DNA from: CAZPKH01 sp964587165
GTDB taxonomy: Bacteria > Bacteroidota > Bacteroidia > Bacteroidales > Muribaculaceae
Assembly: GCA_964587165.1 (NCBI GenBank)
Contig: CAZPKH010000042.1
Location: 1 to 16,541, forward strand
Length of the DNA: 16,541 nt
Direction of reading: 5' to 3'
Part shown: in pieces, positions 1 through 6,870 of the stretch
Numbering within the stretch: position 1 is the first letter of the stretch
Layout: every line of letters starts with the position of its first letter
The notes under the pieces: generated by a model
What the model was told of the DNA's origin: nothing
The model's database searches: none
What the model saw: the letters and a program-made list of their open reading frames with translations, nothing else
Position numbers and translations under genes: made by a program

Positions 1-51
1 TAAGACTCAAAATATGCGACTCAGAATTTAACATTTCTTGTGAGACAGGCT

Positions 52-1203
52 CTAAAAAACACGCCCCAAGTGGGCGGAGGTCATCGCTTCGACAGGGTAG
101 CGTTCGGCCACCCACCGGGCGGCAAGTGCCGACGGTGCTGCCGAGTCGATGGCTGCCCGCAGCGCAAGCGGATCGGACGTATCGACGAAGCTGATGCCTG
201 CGCAACCGTCGAACAGCTCGCGGGCTACCGGAAGCGGCCGCGCAACCACAGGCGTGCCGCAGGCGAGGGCTTCGAGAGTCACCATGCCGAATGTCTCAGC
301 GCGCGACGGATTGACCACCACCGAAGCCTCACGGTAAAGCTGTGCCATCTGCTCAGGCGACCGCGGCTCCACAAACTCTATACGCCCACTGCGGCCTGCC
401 CGTCGGCTCACCACGACGATTCGCTCGTCGGGGCGCAGCAGCGGTTCAAGGGCCTGAAGGTCGGCTATCCCTTTGCGAGGGTCGGCGGCCGATCCTACGG
501 CCAGTATCAGCCCGGGGGTGCGGTCGGTCGCCCCGGGGTGGAATATCCGGGGGTCGATACCGTTATGTATCACCGTCAGCGGAATGTCGGCAAGAGCGGA
601 GCGCCCAACGTCGCGAGCCATAGCGTGTGAGACCGCCACGAGCTGCAGCCGGTCGGCTAATGAGTGCAGCAATTCGGATTTCAGCGTCAACCCCTCTTTC
701 GGGCGAGCATACAGTGCGCGCGGATATTCATGCGCACATCCGACGCAAGCCGAGCCGGCACACGGCACCCCCGGGCACGCCGGGGACGGGAAGGCGCAGT
801 GGCCGGTCAGCAGCCAGTAGTCGTGTAGCACGGCTACGACCGTACAAGCCATCTGCCGCAGCCCCTCGACGAGTATCGGCAGGTTCAGGTAGTGGCCGTG
901 CAGATTGTGGAGGTATACGGCATCCGGCTGCCATGCCATGAGCTTCTTCACAAGGCGTCGTGTAGCGGCTGCCGATCCTGTAGCTTCGCCGTCGGTGGCC
1001 AGGGCGTGAAGATAATGCCGTCGCACCGACCACGGCGAGCCGAAGCGAAAACCCTCTACCCCGGGCGGGAGCTCACCGTCGTAGCGCCCCCATGCCACCA
1101 TCACATCGTCGCCGCGGCGTGCGGCTGCATCGGCCACGGCAAGCATCAGCCGCGACGGAGCGCGGCGCGTGTCGGCAGTAGTGTTGATAAAGGCGATGCG
1201 CAT
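52..1203 (-). CDS. GT4-family glycosyltransferase (WcaC-like)
   Basis: Predicted cytoplasmic glycosyltransferase of 383 residues with a GT-B fold, which would transfer a sugar from an activated donor onto a surface glycan or lipid-linked acceptor. The N-terminal half carries LHNLHGHYLN (about 98-107), then LHDYWLLTGHC and a run of cysteines (136, 143, 148, 153, 156). This Cys-rich block resembles the acceptor domain of WcaC-type enzymes. The C-terminal half has the donor-site pattern NPSRAETFGMVTLEALACG, with the E-x7-E pair at 303 and 311. I start at the ATG at 1203 (MRIAFINTT), where the Rossmann-like beta strand begins; a longer reading frame up to 1296 would overlap the upstream cls gene by 70 bp and adds unconserved-looking sequence. 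The gene begins 23 bp after the cls stop, so co-transcription is likely. It ends in TAG. The family call is firm; donor and acceptor sugars cannot be told. Confidence 0.88.
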   Translation of the reverse strand: MRIAFINTTADTRRAPSRLMLAVADAAARRGDDVMVAWGRYDGELPPGVEGFRFGSPWSVRRHYLHALATDGEATGSAAATRRLVKKLMAWQPDAVYLHNLHGHYLNLPILVEGLRQMACTVVAVLHDYWLLTGHCAFPSPACPGVPCAGSACVGCAHEYPRALYARPKEGLTLKSELLHSLADRLQLVAVSHAMARDVGRSALADIPLTVIHNGIDPRIFHPGATDRTPGLILAVGSAADPRKGIADLQALEPLLRPDERIVVVSRRAGRSGRIEFVEPRSPEQMAQLYREASVVVNPSRAETFGMVTLEALACGTPVVARPLPVARELFDGCAGISFVDTSDPLALRAAIDSAAPSALAARWVAERYPVEAMTSAHLGRVF

Positions 1204-1226
1204 GGCGTGGGCATGTGAGGAAGTGA

Positions 1227-2672
1227 TCAGAGGATAGGGGAGAGAAGCCGCACGATCGACTCGATGGATCTCTGCAGAATCGGGCGCCGACGCCATTCGG
1301 AGGCATTGATGCGCGTCGACAGCTTCATGTCGGCGCGGAACTGCTCGGCCAGCTGCTCGTTAAATTCGCGTGAGAAGATCATCAGGTTTGACTCGTAGTT
1401 GTGCTCGAAGCTGCGGAAATCGAAGTTTGTCGAACCGACCGAGGCAAACTGCTCGTCGACCAGAAGCGTCTTGGAGTGTATCATGCCCGCCTCAAAAAGA
1501 TAGAACTTGATACCGGCAGCCATCGACTGGGTGATATAGCTGTAGGAAGCCGCCGTGAGGATGGTGGAATCTGACTTGCGGGGTATCATCACACGGACAT
1601 CAATCTTGGCCAATGCCGCTGCCTGAAGAGCTTTGTACAGCCCCTCGGTGGGGAGGAAGTAGGGGGTCTGGATGAAGATGCGCCGCTTGGCCGAGCCAAT
1701 GGCTTTGAGAAATGTTATTGCTATCTCGCTCCACTGCGAGTTGGGGCCGGAGGTGAGCATCTGTATGCCGACGCCCGGCGTGTCGGGGGGCGGGGGAGCT
1801 ACGGCGGGAATCGGTATAAGACCGTTGCCCATGAAATTCCAGTCGACGGCAAACGAATAGTCCAGAGCCATCACCGCCGGACCCTCGATGCGCAGATGAG
1901 TGTCGCGCCATATCTGCCCCGCGCGGGGGCCGTCGATATAACGGTCGGCGATATTCATCCCCCCGATATAACCCACGCGGCCGTCTATCACGCACAGCTT
2001 GCGGTGGTTGCGCCAGTTGATGCGCGAGCCGAACCAAGGGAACACCACACGGAAGAACGGGTGTATCTCGATCCCTTCGCGCCGGATGCGGCGTATGAAT
2101 CGGTTGGAGGTCTTGATCGAGCCGATGTGGTCGTATATCACGCGCACCTTGACGCCGGCACGGGCGCGTTCGATCAGAATGTCGGCCACTTCGGTGCCTA
2201 TGCGGTCGTCGGAAAAAATGTAGTACTGCAGATTGATATACTCTCCGGCGCTCCGAAGGTCGGCTTTCAGGGCTTCAAATTTGGTGCGGCCGTCGTTGTA
2301 CATCGTCAGCGTGTTGCCCGGGAAGTATGGGGCGTGCTGCAGGGAGCGCCCCAGGCGAATGAGCTGCCGGCTGTCGGCAGTGAGGTCGTGGGGCAAGGGA
2401 GCCTTGAGGGTCTGAAGACGAGCGCGTTGCAGTCGCCGGCGCTTGCGGCGCGATATCATCTTGCGGTTTTTCACGCTTCGCCCGAAGAATATGTACAGCA
2501 CTATGCCGAGAGCAGGCAGAAGCGTGAGCACGGTGATCCATGCCAGAGACTTCACAGGATTGCGGTTCTCCGACAGTATTATCCCGATGAGGCTTACTAC
2601 CGTGATGATGTAGCTGATGATGAGCGACCAGTATAGCCAGGGGTAAGGTATGTATCCGAAGATGGTACTCAC
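1227..2672 (-). CDS. cls: cardiolipin synthase, phospholipase D superfamily
   Basis: Membrane enzyme of 481 residues that would make cardiolipin by joining two phosphatidylglycerol molecules, or a related phosphatidyl transfer. Two N-terminal hydrophobic segments (about 11-34 and 42-63) are followed by a basic stretch (68-84) and two phospholipase D domains. Each has the HxKxxxxD catalytic motif: H223-K225-D230 with downstream GGMN, and H399-K401-D406 with downstream GSTNFD. This layout and length match bacterial ClsA-type enzymes. A proline-rich linker (about 287-300) separates the two halves. The start codon is GTG at 2672; the reading frame gives MSTIFGYIPYPWLYWS directly before the first membrane segment, and a candidate promoter lies just upstream. 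The GT4 gene follows after 23 bp, so the two may form an operon. Confidence in the family is high; the exact lipid substrate is inferred. Confidence 0.93.
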   Translation of the reverse strand: MSTIFGYIPYPWLYWSLIISYIITVVSLIGIILSENRNPVKSLAWITVLTLLPALGIVLYIFFGRSVKNRKMISRRKRRRLQRARLQTLKAPLPHDLTADSRQLIRLGRSLQHAPYFPGNTLTMYNDGRTKFEALKADLRSAGEYINLQYYIFSDDRIGTEVADILIERARAGVKVRVIYDHIGSIKTSNRFIRRIRREGIEIHPFFRVVFPWFGSRINWRNHRKLCVIDGRVGYIGGMNIADRYIDGPRAGQIWRDTHLRIEGPAVMALDYSFAVDWNFMGNGLIPIPAVAPPPPDTPGVGIQMLTSGPNSQWSEIAITFLKAIGSAKRRIFIQTPYFLPTEGLYKALQAAALAKIDVRVMIPRKSDSTILTAASYSYITQSMAAGIKFYLFEAGMIHSKTLLVDEQFASVGSTNFDFRSFEHNYESNLMIFSREFNEQLAEQFRADMKLSTRINASEWRRRPILQRSIESIVRLLSPIL

Positions 2673-2695
2673 GGGCAGATTATGCCAAAATCACT

Positions 2696-2728
2696 GCAAG
2701 ATAGCAAAAATCGGCGAGCTGTGCCAAA
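2696..2728 (-). promoter_or_regulatory. candidate Bacteroidota promoter for cls
   Basis: Read on the minus strand, TTTG (2725-2728) is followed by a 21-nt spacer and TATCTTGC (2696-2703). This agrees with the Bacteroides primary sigma consensus TTTG-N19-21-TAnnTTTG except in the last two bases of the -7 box. Transcription would begin near 2690, giving a leader of about 17 nt before the GTG at 2672. No terminator was seen between the toxin-antitoxin cassette and this site, so readthrough is also possible. Confidence 0.45.
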
Positions 2729-2770
2729 TTCCCGCACAAAAAACGAGTGGCAGCAGTAAAATAGATTTGG

Positions 2771-3082
2771 TTACAAAATCGTTAGAGCTACGCGTCTGCC
2801 TAATCCTTCAAATATTCTAAATAATGTGTTAAGCTGCACATCAGACTTACCATTCTCTATGCGAGATATGTAAGTCTTTTTTGTTCCGATTCGTTCGGCA
2901 AGTTGCTGCTGTGTGAGCCCTGCGCGATGTCGTTCAGCTTTAAGAGTCTCTGCAAGACAGAAAGCCGCAGCATCTGCCTCGAACTGTTCTCTCTGAGCTG
3001 TTCCAATCGCACCATATTCTGCATCAAGTAGCTCATCAAAAGTTGTAGCTTTTTTGATTGCCTCTATTTTTTCCTTATCCAT
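2771..3082 (-). CDS. XRE-family antitoxin (HigA-like)
   Basis: Small cytoplasmic DNA-binding protein of 103 residues, predicted to neutralise the toxin encoded just before it and to repress their shared promoter. An acidic N-terminal region of about 50 residues (YGAIGTAQREQFEADAAAF around 23-41) would contact the toxin. A lambda-Cro/XRE helix-turn-helix follows, with the recognisable LTQQQLAERIGTKKTYISRI (56-75) and then ENGKSDVQLNTLFRIFEGLG. The ATG at 3082 overlaps the toxin stop by 8 nt, so translation is probably coupled. Toxin-first order is typical of HigBA-like systems. Its AT-rich composition differs from the flanking genes and suggests lateral transfer. Role assigned from family and gene pairing; activity not shown. 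Confidence 0.9.
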   Translation of the reverse strand: MDKEKIEAIKKATTFDELLDAEYGAIGTAQREQFEADAAAFCLAETLKAERHRAGLTQQQLAERIGTKKTYISRIENGKSDVQLNTLFRIFEGLGRRVALTIL

Positions 3083-3419
3083 TTGTTTTCTCTCTAAAGT
3101 ATTCTTTCATTAGACGTATCGCCTTATCTATCTCTTTAGATGGTGTCTTCTGTGTTTTCTTCTGAAAACCATTGAAAAGAATAACCAGCGAACCTTCATC
3201 AAAGCAACAGAATATTCTAAATATATTATTACCTACTTCAATTCGAATTTCGTAGAGACCATCAGTGCCTTCCAGGTACTTGAGGATTTTTGATGGCACT
3301 CTATCTAAGATTTTTACCATGTTGAGGCAGTAATTAATCTTGTTTCTTACTGCATCAGATTGTGTAAGATAGAAATCTTTGAAATAATCTTTATATAGCC
3401 TGATGATTCTGTTAGCCAT
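3075..3419 (-). CDS. RelE/HigB-like toxin (Gp49-like family)
   Basis: Predicted toxin of 114 residues, likely a ribosome-dependent mRNA endonuclease that slows translation when the antitoxin is lost. Conserved-looking features are GLYEIRIEVGNNIFRIFCCFD (54-74, the central beta strands), LFNGFQKKTQKTP (81-93) and a C-terminal helix rich in Lys and Arg. This pattern fits the phage-derived Gp49/HigB group. I choose the ATG at 3419 (MANRIIRLY) over an in-frame upstream ATG at 3476, because the best promoter of the window lies between them at 3437-3467 and would otherwise fall inside the gene. The stop overlaps the antitoxin start by 8 nt. Catalytic residues in this family vary, so activity cannot be read from sequence alone. 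AT-rich like its partner. Confidence 0.88.
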   Translation of the reverse strand: MANRIIRLYKDYFKDFYLTQSDAVRNKINYCLNMVKILDRVPSKILKYLEGTDGLYEIRIEVGNNIFRIFCCFDEGSLVILFNGFQKKTQKTPSKEIDKAIRLMKEYFREKTNG

Positions 3420-3436
3420 TGATGAATTTATAATGG

Positions 3437-3467
3437 CAAAGTTAACTAAAAAGTTTACTTTAGCAAA
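3437..3467 (-). promoter_or_regulatory. promoter of the toxin-antitoxin operon
   Basis: On the minus strand TTTG (3464-3467), a 19-nt spacer, then TAACTTTG (3437-3444): an exact match to the Bacteroides consensus TTTG-N19-21-TAnnTTTG. The toxin ATG at 3419 lies only 17 nt beyond the -7 box, giving a leader of about 10 nt. The match also argues against the longer reading of the toxin gene. Confidence 0.72.
3438..3461. promoter_or_regulatory. candidate operator: tandem palindromic repeat
   Basis: Two near-identical 10-mers on the plus strand, AAAGTTAACT (3438-3447) and AAAGTTTACT (3450-3459), lie 12 bp apart. Each is palindromic in character: AGTTAACT is a perfect 8-bp palindrome, and AAAGT-TT-ACTTT has perfect 5-bp arms. 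The first covers nearly all of the -7 box and the second lies in the spacer. This is where an autorepressing XRE antitoxin would be expected to bind. Binding is inferred, and repeats in AT-rich DNA can arise by chance. Confidence 0.45.
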
Positions 3468-3528
3468 ATAATTCAATACTTTTTGTTGTTCTTGAGGTGT
3501 GTATGAGCGACAAGATTATGCCGGGTAT

Positions 3529-4740
3529 TCATGCTTGGGTGAGGGTGGCAGCGGGGAAGTAGTGGCTCAGGATGTCGGTGTATGAGCTGCCTTGCGAGGC
3601 CATCACGGCGGCGCCGATCTGGCAGAGCCCGACGCCGTGCCCCCAGCCGTGGCCGCGCAGGGTGAATGATCCGTCGGCGGCTCTCTCGACATCAAAAGCG
3701 GAGCTGTAGAGGTGCGACTCCGACAGCCAGCGTCGTATCATTAGCTCTTTGCCGACAGTCACCTTGCGTTGCGTCCCTTCGATTTCGAGCTCGATGATAC
3801 GCCCCGAGGGGCCGCGTCGTAGCGGGCGCAGCGCGCGAATGGTACCGAAGTCGATACCGGAGCGGCGGCTTACAAGCTCTGAGAGCTGTTCGGCGGTGTA
3901 GGTCACGGTCCAGTCGTGGAAGTCGTGTGTCTCGCAGTCGTAGCCGTTGAGCACTGTAGCAAGCACTTCGGGGTCGTGAGTGTCGCAGTACGGACACTCT
4001 ACCGATGTGAGATAGGGGTGAGCGTCGGCATCGTCCCAGCACGATCCGAACAGCTCGGAGCGTCCGCCGCAGCATTTGGAGAAGCGGGTGTCGCATACCC
4101 GGTCGGCGTATTTGAGCACCATTCCGCGGGTAGCCTCGACTGCTTCGGCCACACGCGGATTGGTGGCGCGTGTCAGGCCTTGATAACGCTGGCAGTGGTC
4201 GTCGGCACATACGTCGAACATATCGTGATCTTCACGGTCGAACCAGCAGATCACCCTGTCGGAAGTCTCGGTCATCTCTCCGCGAGGGTGAGGCGATTTT
4301 TTTGCCTCAATCTGTGCCAGCAGCCAGCTGCGCGATATTACGGCATGAGCTTTGAGAAGCTCTATGGGCGAGTCGCCGTTCATCTCCGACGATATTACGC
4401 TCTTGAGATACTCCTCTATGTCTATACAGTTGATGGCGTGAATCTTACCATAACGAGCCACTAATCTCAGAGCCCCGGCAAAGCGCTGTGTCTCGGTGCG
4501 CTGCCAGTGGAAGTCGACACCGATCATCACGTCGCTCAGCTCAAAGCGGGCATCCTGACGCACCGGCACGAGAAAAAACTCGGGGCACTCGTCGGCACCG
4601 AGGTGTATAAGTCCTGCGGGCGTGAGTGTGACTTCGTAGGGGCCGTTGTAGCGGCGGTTGAAGAATCCGTAGCTGCCATCGAAGTGTATTTTGAGCGATT
4701 CGGCGGCTACGATGCCTACCGATATGATATTCTGTGTCAT
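3529..4740 (-). CDS. SpoIID/LytB-domain protein
   Basis: Protein of 403 residues with a SpoIID/LytB domain. In Bacillus, SpoIID is a lytic transglycosylase acting on peptide-free peptidoglycan, and LytB enhances an amidase. Family hallmarks are CIDIEEYLKSVISSEMNG (104-121), where E119 sits at the position of the essential SpoIID glutamate, LKAHAVISRSWLL (about 128-140), and the C-terminal glycine-rich signature GHGWGHGVGLCQIGAAVMA (363-381). The first 100 residues form a separate beta-rich domain. No signal peptide or membrane segment is visible at the N-terminus (MTQNIISVG), which is odd for a wall enzyme. The middle is rich in cysteine (VCADDHC, KCCGG, ECPYCD), suggesting metal binding or disulphides. 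The ATG overlaps the stop of the DUF4922 gene as ATGA, so translation is likely coupled. The domain call is strong; the actual substrate in this non-sporulating lineage is unknown. Confidence 0.88.
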   Translation of the reverse strand: MTQNIISVGIVAAESLKIHFDGSYGFFNRRYNGPYEVTLTPAGLIHLGADECPEFFLVPVRQDARFELSDVMIGVDFHWQRTETQRFAGALRLVARYGKIHAINCIDIEEYLKSVISSEMNGDSPIELLKAHAVISRSWLLAQIEAKKSPHPRGEMTETSDRVICWFDREDHDMFDVCADDHCQRYQGLTRATNPRVAEAVEATRGMVLKYADRVCDTRFSKCCGGRSELFGSCWDDADAHPYLTSVECPYCDTHDPEVLATVLNGYDCETHDFHDWTVTYTAEQLSELVSRRSGIDFGTIRALRPLRRGPSGRIIELEIEGTQRKVTVGKELMIRRWLSESHLYSSAFDVERAADGSFTLRGHGWGHGVGLCQIGAAVMASQGSSYTDILSHYFPAATLTQA

Positions 4741-5540
4741 TTTGCCGGGTATGTTACTTCGGAAATTATTGTACTGAGGGTGTCGGTGTCGATACGGTCG
4801 AAATCATCTGCGCGGGGCACGACCATTACGCCGCCGAGATCGATCGATGCGGGGCTCACAAGAATCCCGCCGGGCTCGGGGGTGTAGCAACGCGGGCGGT
4901 GTGCGCTCCGCGGCACAAGGGCTGTGTGGGTTGCACCGGTGGCGGGGTCGACCCATACAAAGACGTTGACCATCCTCTGGTCGTCAAATCTCGGAGTCGA
5001 GCCGTCGGCGGTGTGATGCACCTCAAAGGGGAGCCCGCTACCTGCTGCTACAGCTTGCAGCAGCGGCAGCCGGTCGATGCCGACTGCCTGAAAGTGAAGA
5101 TGATCGGGAGCAGATGCCCCGCACCCGGCGCCGTTGAAAAATACCACCATCCCGGGCATCTCCCGGGCTGTGGCAAGCATATCGGCGTGAATCGTGCTGT
5201 CAAACTGCTGGGGGGTATGCACAACGGAGGCTATCACAAAATGAAGGGAGAAGATCGGGAATGGGTTCACCAATAGCTCATACCGGGCGCCGAGCATCGG
5301 TAGCGATGTTTGCTCTGCAGGGCGGTTGTTACGGCACAGAAAGCATGGGCGCGCTGCTATTGAAGCGGCATCGACGGGTGCCAGTGTGGATATTGCTCGT
5401 GCCGGATTGTGCTGAAGGGTGAATGTGAACCCCTCAGGCAGCTGCATCGAGCGCGTCTGTACCCCTTCAAGGGCACGGTAGCGCTCGGCTGCCTGTGGCC
5501 ATATCGCGAGCTGTGAGCTGAAGAATGTGTCAGAGTCCAC
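4737..5540 (-). CDS. DUF4922 protein, HIT/Ap4A-phosphorylase-like
   Basis: Cytoplasmic protein of 267 residues resembling the DUF4922 proteins of Bacteroides relatives. It shows the layout of HIT-superfamily nucleotidyl transferases and phosphorylases (GalT, Ap4A phosphorylase, GDP-galactose phosphorylase): RPCFLCRNNRPAEQ (64-77, with a CxxC pair), LLVNPFPIFSLHFVIAS (89-105), then FNGAGCGASAPDHLHFQAVG (135-154). In that block H147-x-H149-x-Q151 would hold the catalytic histidine. A C-terminal PRSAHRPRCY and GGVMVVPR complete the fold. The likely reaction is transfer or phosphorolysis of a nucleotide, perhaps of a sugar nucleotide given the adjacent glycosyltransferase; this is inference. The start codon is GTG at 5540 and overlaps the GT2 gene by 11 nt; the stop overlaps the SpoIID start by 4 nt. 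The HIT relation is read from motifs by eye, without a profile search. Confidence 0.8.
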   Translation of the reverse strand: MDSDTFFSSQLAIWPQAAERYRALEGVQTRSMQLPEGFTFTLQHNPARAISTLAPVDAASIAARPCFLCRNNRPAEQTSLPMLGARYELLVNPFPIFSLHFVIASVVHTPQQFDSTIHADMLATAREMPGMVVFFNGAGCGASAPDHLHFQAVGIDRLPLLQAVAAGSGLPFEVHHTADGSTPRFDDQRMVNVFVWVDPATGATHTALVPRSAHRPRCYTPEPGGILVSPASIDLGGVMVVPRADDFDRIDTDTLSTIISEVTYPAK

Positions 5541-6870
5541 CCCGAATCATACGTTTGCGGGCGCATATCTCGATGGATCGCAGCCGGTCTTTGTACATAT
5601 TGTTCTGATATTCGCGTTCGGGCGAGAGAGCGTGGTCGGAGTTCCCTTCCCATCGGCGGCAGGTATAGAGCACGTCGTAAATCCGGCCGATGCGCCATGT
5701 GCGGGTGAAGCGGAGAGCCGTGGCGTAATCCTCGCCATAGCTCACGTCGGGCATCGGGTGCAGCCGCAGCAGAGGGGTGTAGAATGCGCGGGGTGCGCCC
5801 ATGCCGTTGATGCGCAGCAGGTTGTTTCGGCCGTTTGTGTCGGTCCACTCGCGGTGGTCTATCACTCCCGGGGGGAGCGGGTTGAGGTCGAAATCGGTCA
5901 GAGCATACGACCCCACGACCATAGCGCACTTCTGCCGGCGGAAGCATCCGACGATACGGCTCACCGTATCTGCTCCGGAATATAAGTCGTCGCTGTCGAG
6001 CTGCACGGCGAAGCGTCCGCACTGCGGCGATGCCACGGCCAGATTCCAGCAGCCGCCTATGCCGAGATCGGTGCGCTCGGGTATGATGTGCACCACGCGG
6101 GGATTGTCGTCATAGCGCGAGCGGAGCAACTCTGTGGTGCCGTCGGTCGAGTGGTTGTCGACCACGATCACATTTGTGTCGAAGTCGGCGCGCTGGCTCA
6201 GGGCGCTGTCGACTGCATCGGCAATTGTGCGGACGCGGTCGCGCACAGGGATGATGACCGAAGCCTCGCAGGGGAAAGCGCCCGCTGCGTCGTCAAAATC
6301 CACCTCCAGGGGTGTGGCTGTAAGGAGTGCACCGTCCGAGCGCAAAAATTCGGTAAAGGCGCGTTCCATCTCTATCTGTGCATTACGGTTGGCGCGATCC
6401 ACGTAGCTGAACTGCGCCTCCCCTCCCTGTGTGCCGGGGATAGGGCCGGCAGGGAGAAGCGACGACAGCACTTCGGGGATATGCTCCGGAAATCCGAAGC
6501 GACGCATCGACAGGATGAAAGCGTAGAATGCGGCGTGCTCATAGGTGCGCCCGTCGATACCGGCAGCGAGACGTGCAAGGGCAGTTTTTACAAGAATCAC
6601 GGGGCCGAAATCGAAGTCGTCGCGCACGGAGCCTACGGAGTATGGGAGAGTGCGTATTACGGCACCGTCGGCACGTCGGTAGTCGGCATATACTATCGGC
6701 GCACCGACAGCTTCGGCAACCTCAATCATGCGTCGCAGCGACGACCGTGGCAGATCGACAGGCGCGTCGGTGAGCTGCAGCAGGATGTAGTCGGACGGCT
6801 CAGTGCGTACCGCCTCCATTTTGGAAGTGGAGAAAGGTGGTGCTATGATAATATGTCGGCAGGTGCTCAT
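5530..6870 (-). CDS. GT2-type glycosyltransferase with N-terminal domain
   Basis: Protein of 446 residues in two parts. Residues about 200-440 form a typical GT-A glycosyltransferase family 2 domain: ASVIIPVRDR (203-212), VVDNHSTDGT (236-245, nucleotide binding), the metal-binding AVQLDSDDLY (288-297), GMGAPRAFY (357-364) and the late YGEDYATALR (378-387). Residues about 28-190 look like a degenerate relative of the same fold (DYILLQLTDAP, IVYADYRR, DDFDFGPVILVKTAL) with no DxD, perhaps a pseudo-enzyme or acceptor domain. I start at the ATG at 6870 (MSTCRHIIIAP), which overlaps the HAD stop as ATGA; reading up to 6999 adds Arg/His-rich sequence overlapping the HAD gene. No membrane segments, so a cytosolic enzyme. 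It sits in a cluster with a HAD phosphatase and a putative nucleotide phosphorylase, which would fit sugar activation and transfer. Donor and acceptor unknown. Confidence 0.87.
   Translation of the reverse strand: MSTCRHIIIAPPFSTSKMEAVRTEPSDYILLQLTDAPVDLPRSSLRRMIEVAEAVGAPIVYADYRRADGAVIRTLPYSVGSVRDDFDFGPVILVKTALARLAAGIDGRTYEHAAFYAFILSMRRFGFPEHIPEVLSSLLPAGPIPGTQGGEAQFSYVDRANRNAQIEMERAFTEFLRSDGALLTATPLEVDFDDAAGAFPCEASVIIPVRDRVRTIADAVDSALSQRADFDTNVIVVDNHSTDGTTELLRSRYDDNPRVVHIIPERTDLGIGGCWNLAVASPQCGRFAVQLDSDDLYSGADTVSRIVGCFRRQKCAMVVGSYALTDFDLNPLPPGVIDHREWTDTNGRNNLLRINGMGAPRAFYTPLLRLHPMPDVSYGEDYATALRFTRTWRIGRIYDVLYTCRRWEGNSDHALSPEREYQNNMYKDRLRSIEICARKRMIRGGL

Noticed and set aside
1..51. A terminator or further gene at the left edge
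   Set aside because: No hairpin with a T-tract and no convincing reading frame; the stretch is too short to decide.
1204..1296. A longer N-terminus for the GT4 gene
   Set aside because: It would overlap the end of cls by 70 bp and adds sequence unlike the family; the ATG at 1203 starts exactly at the first beta strand.
1896..2636. A 246-codon plus-strand frame opposite cls
   Set aside because: It mirrors the cls codons, has no recognisable domain and no promoter, and cls is unambiguous.
3420..3476. A longer N-terminus for the toxin
   Set aside because: It contains the consensus promoter and candidate operator, so transcripts would begin downstream of that ATG.
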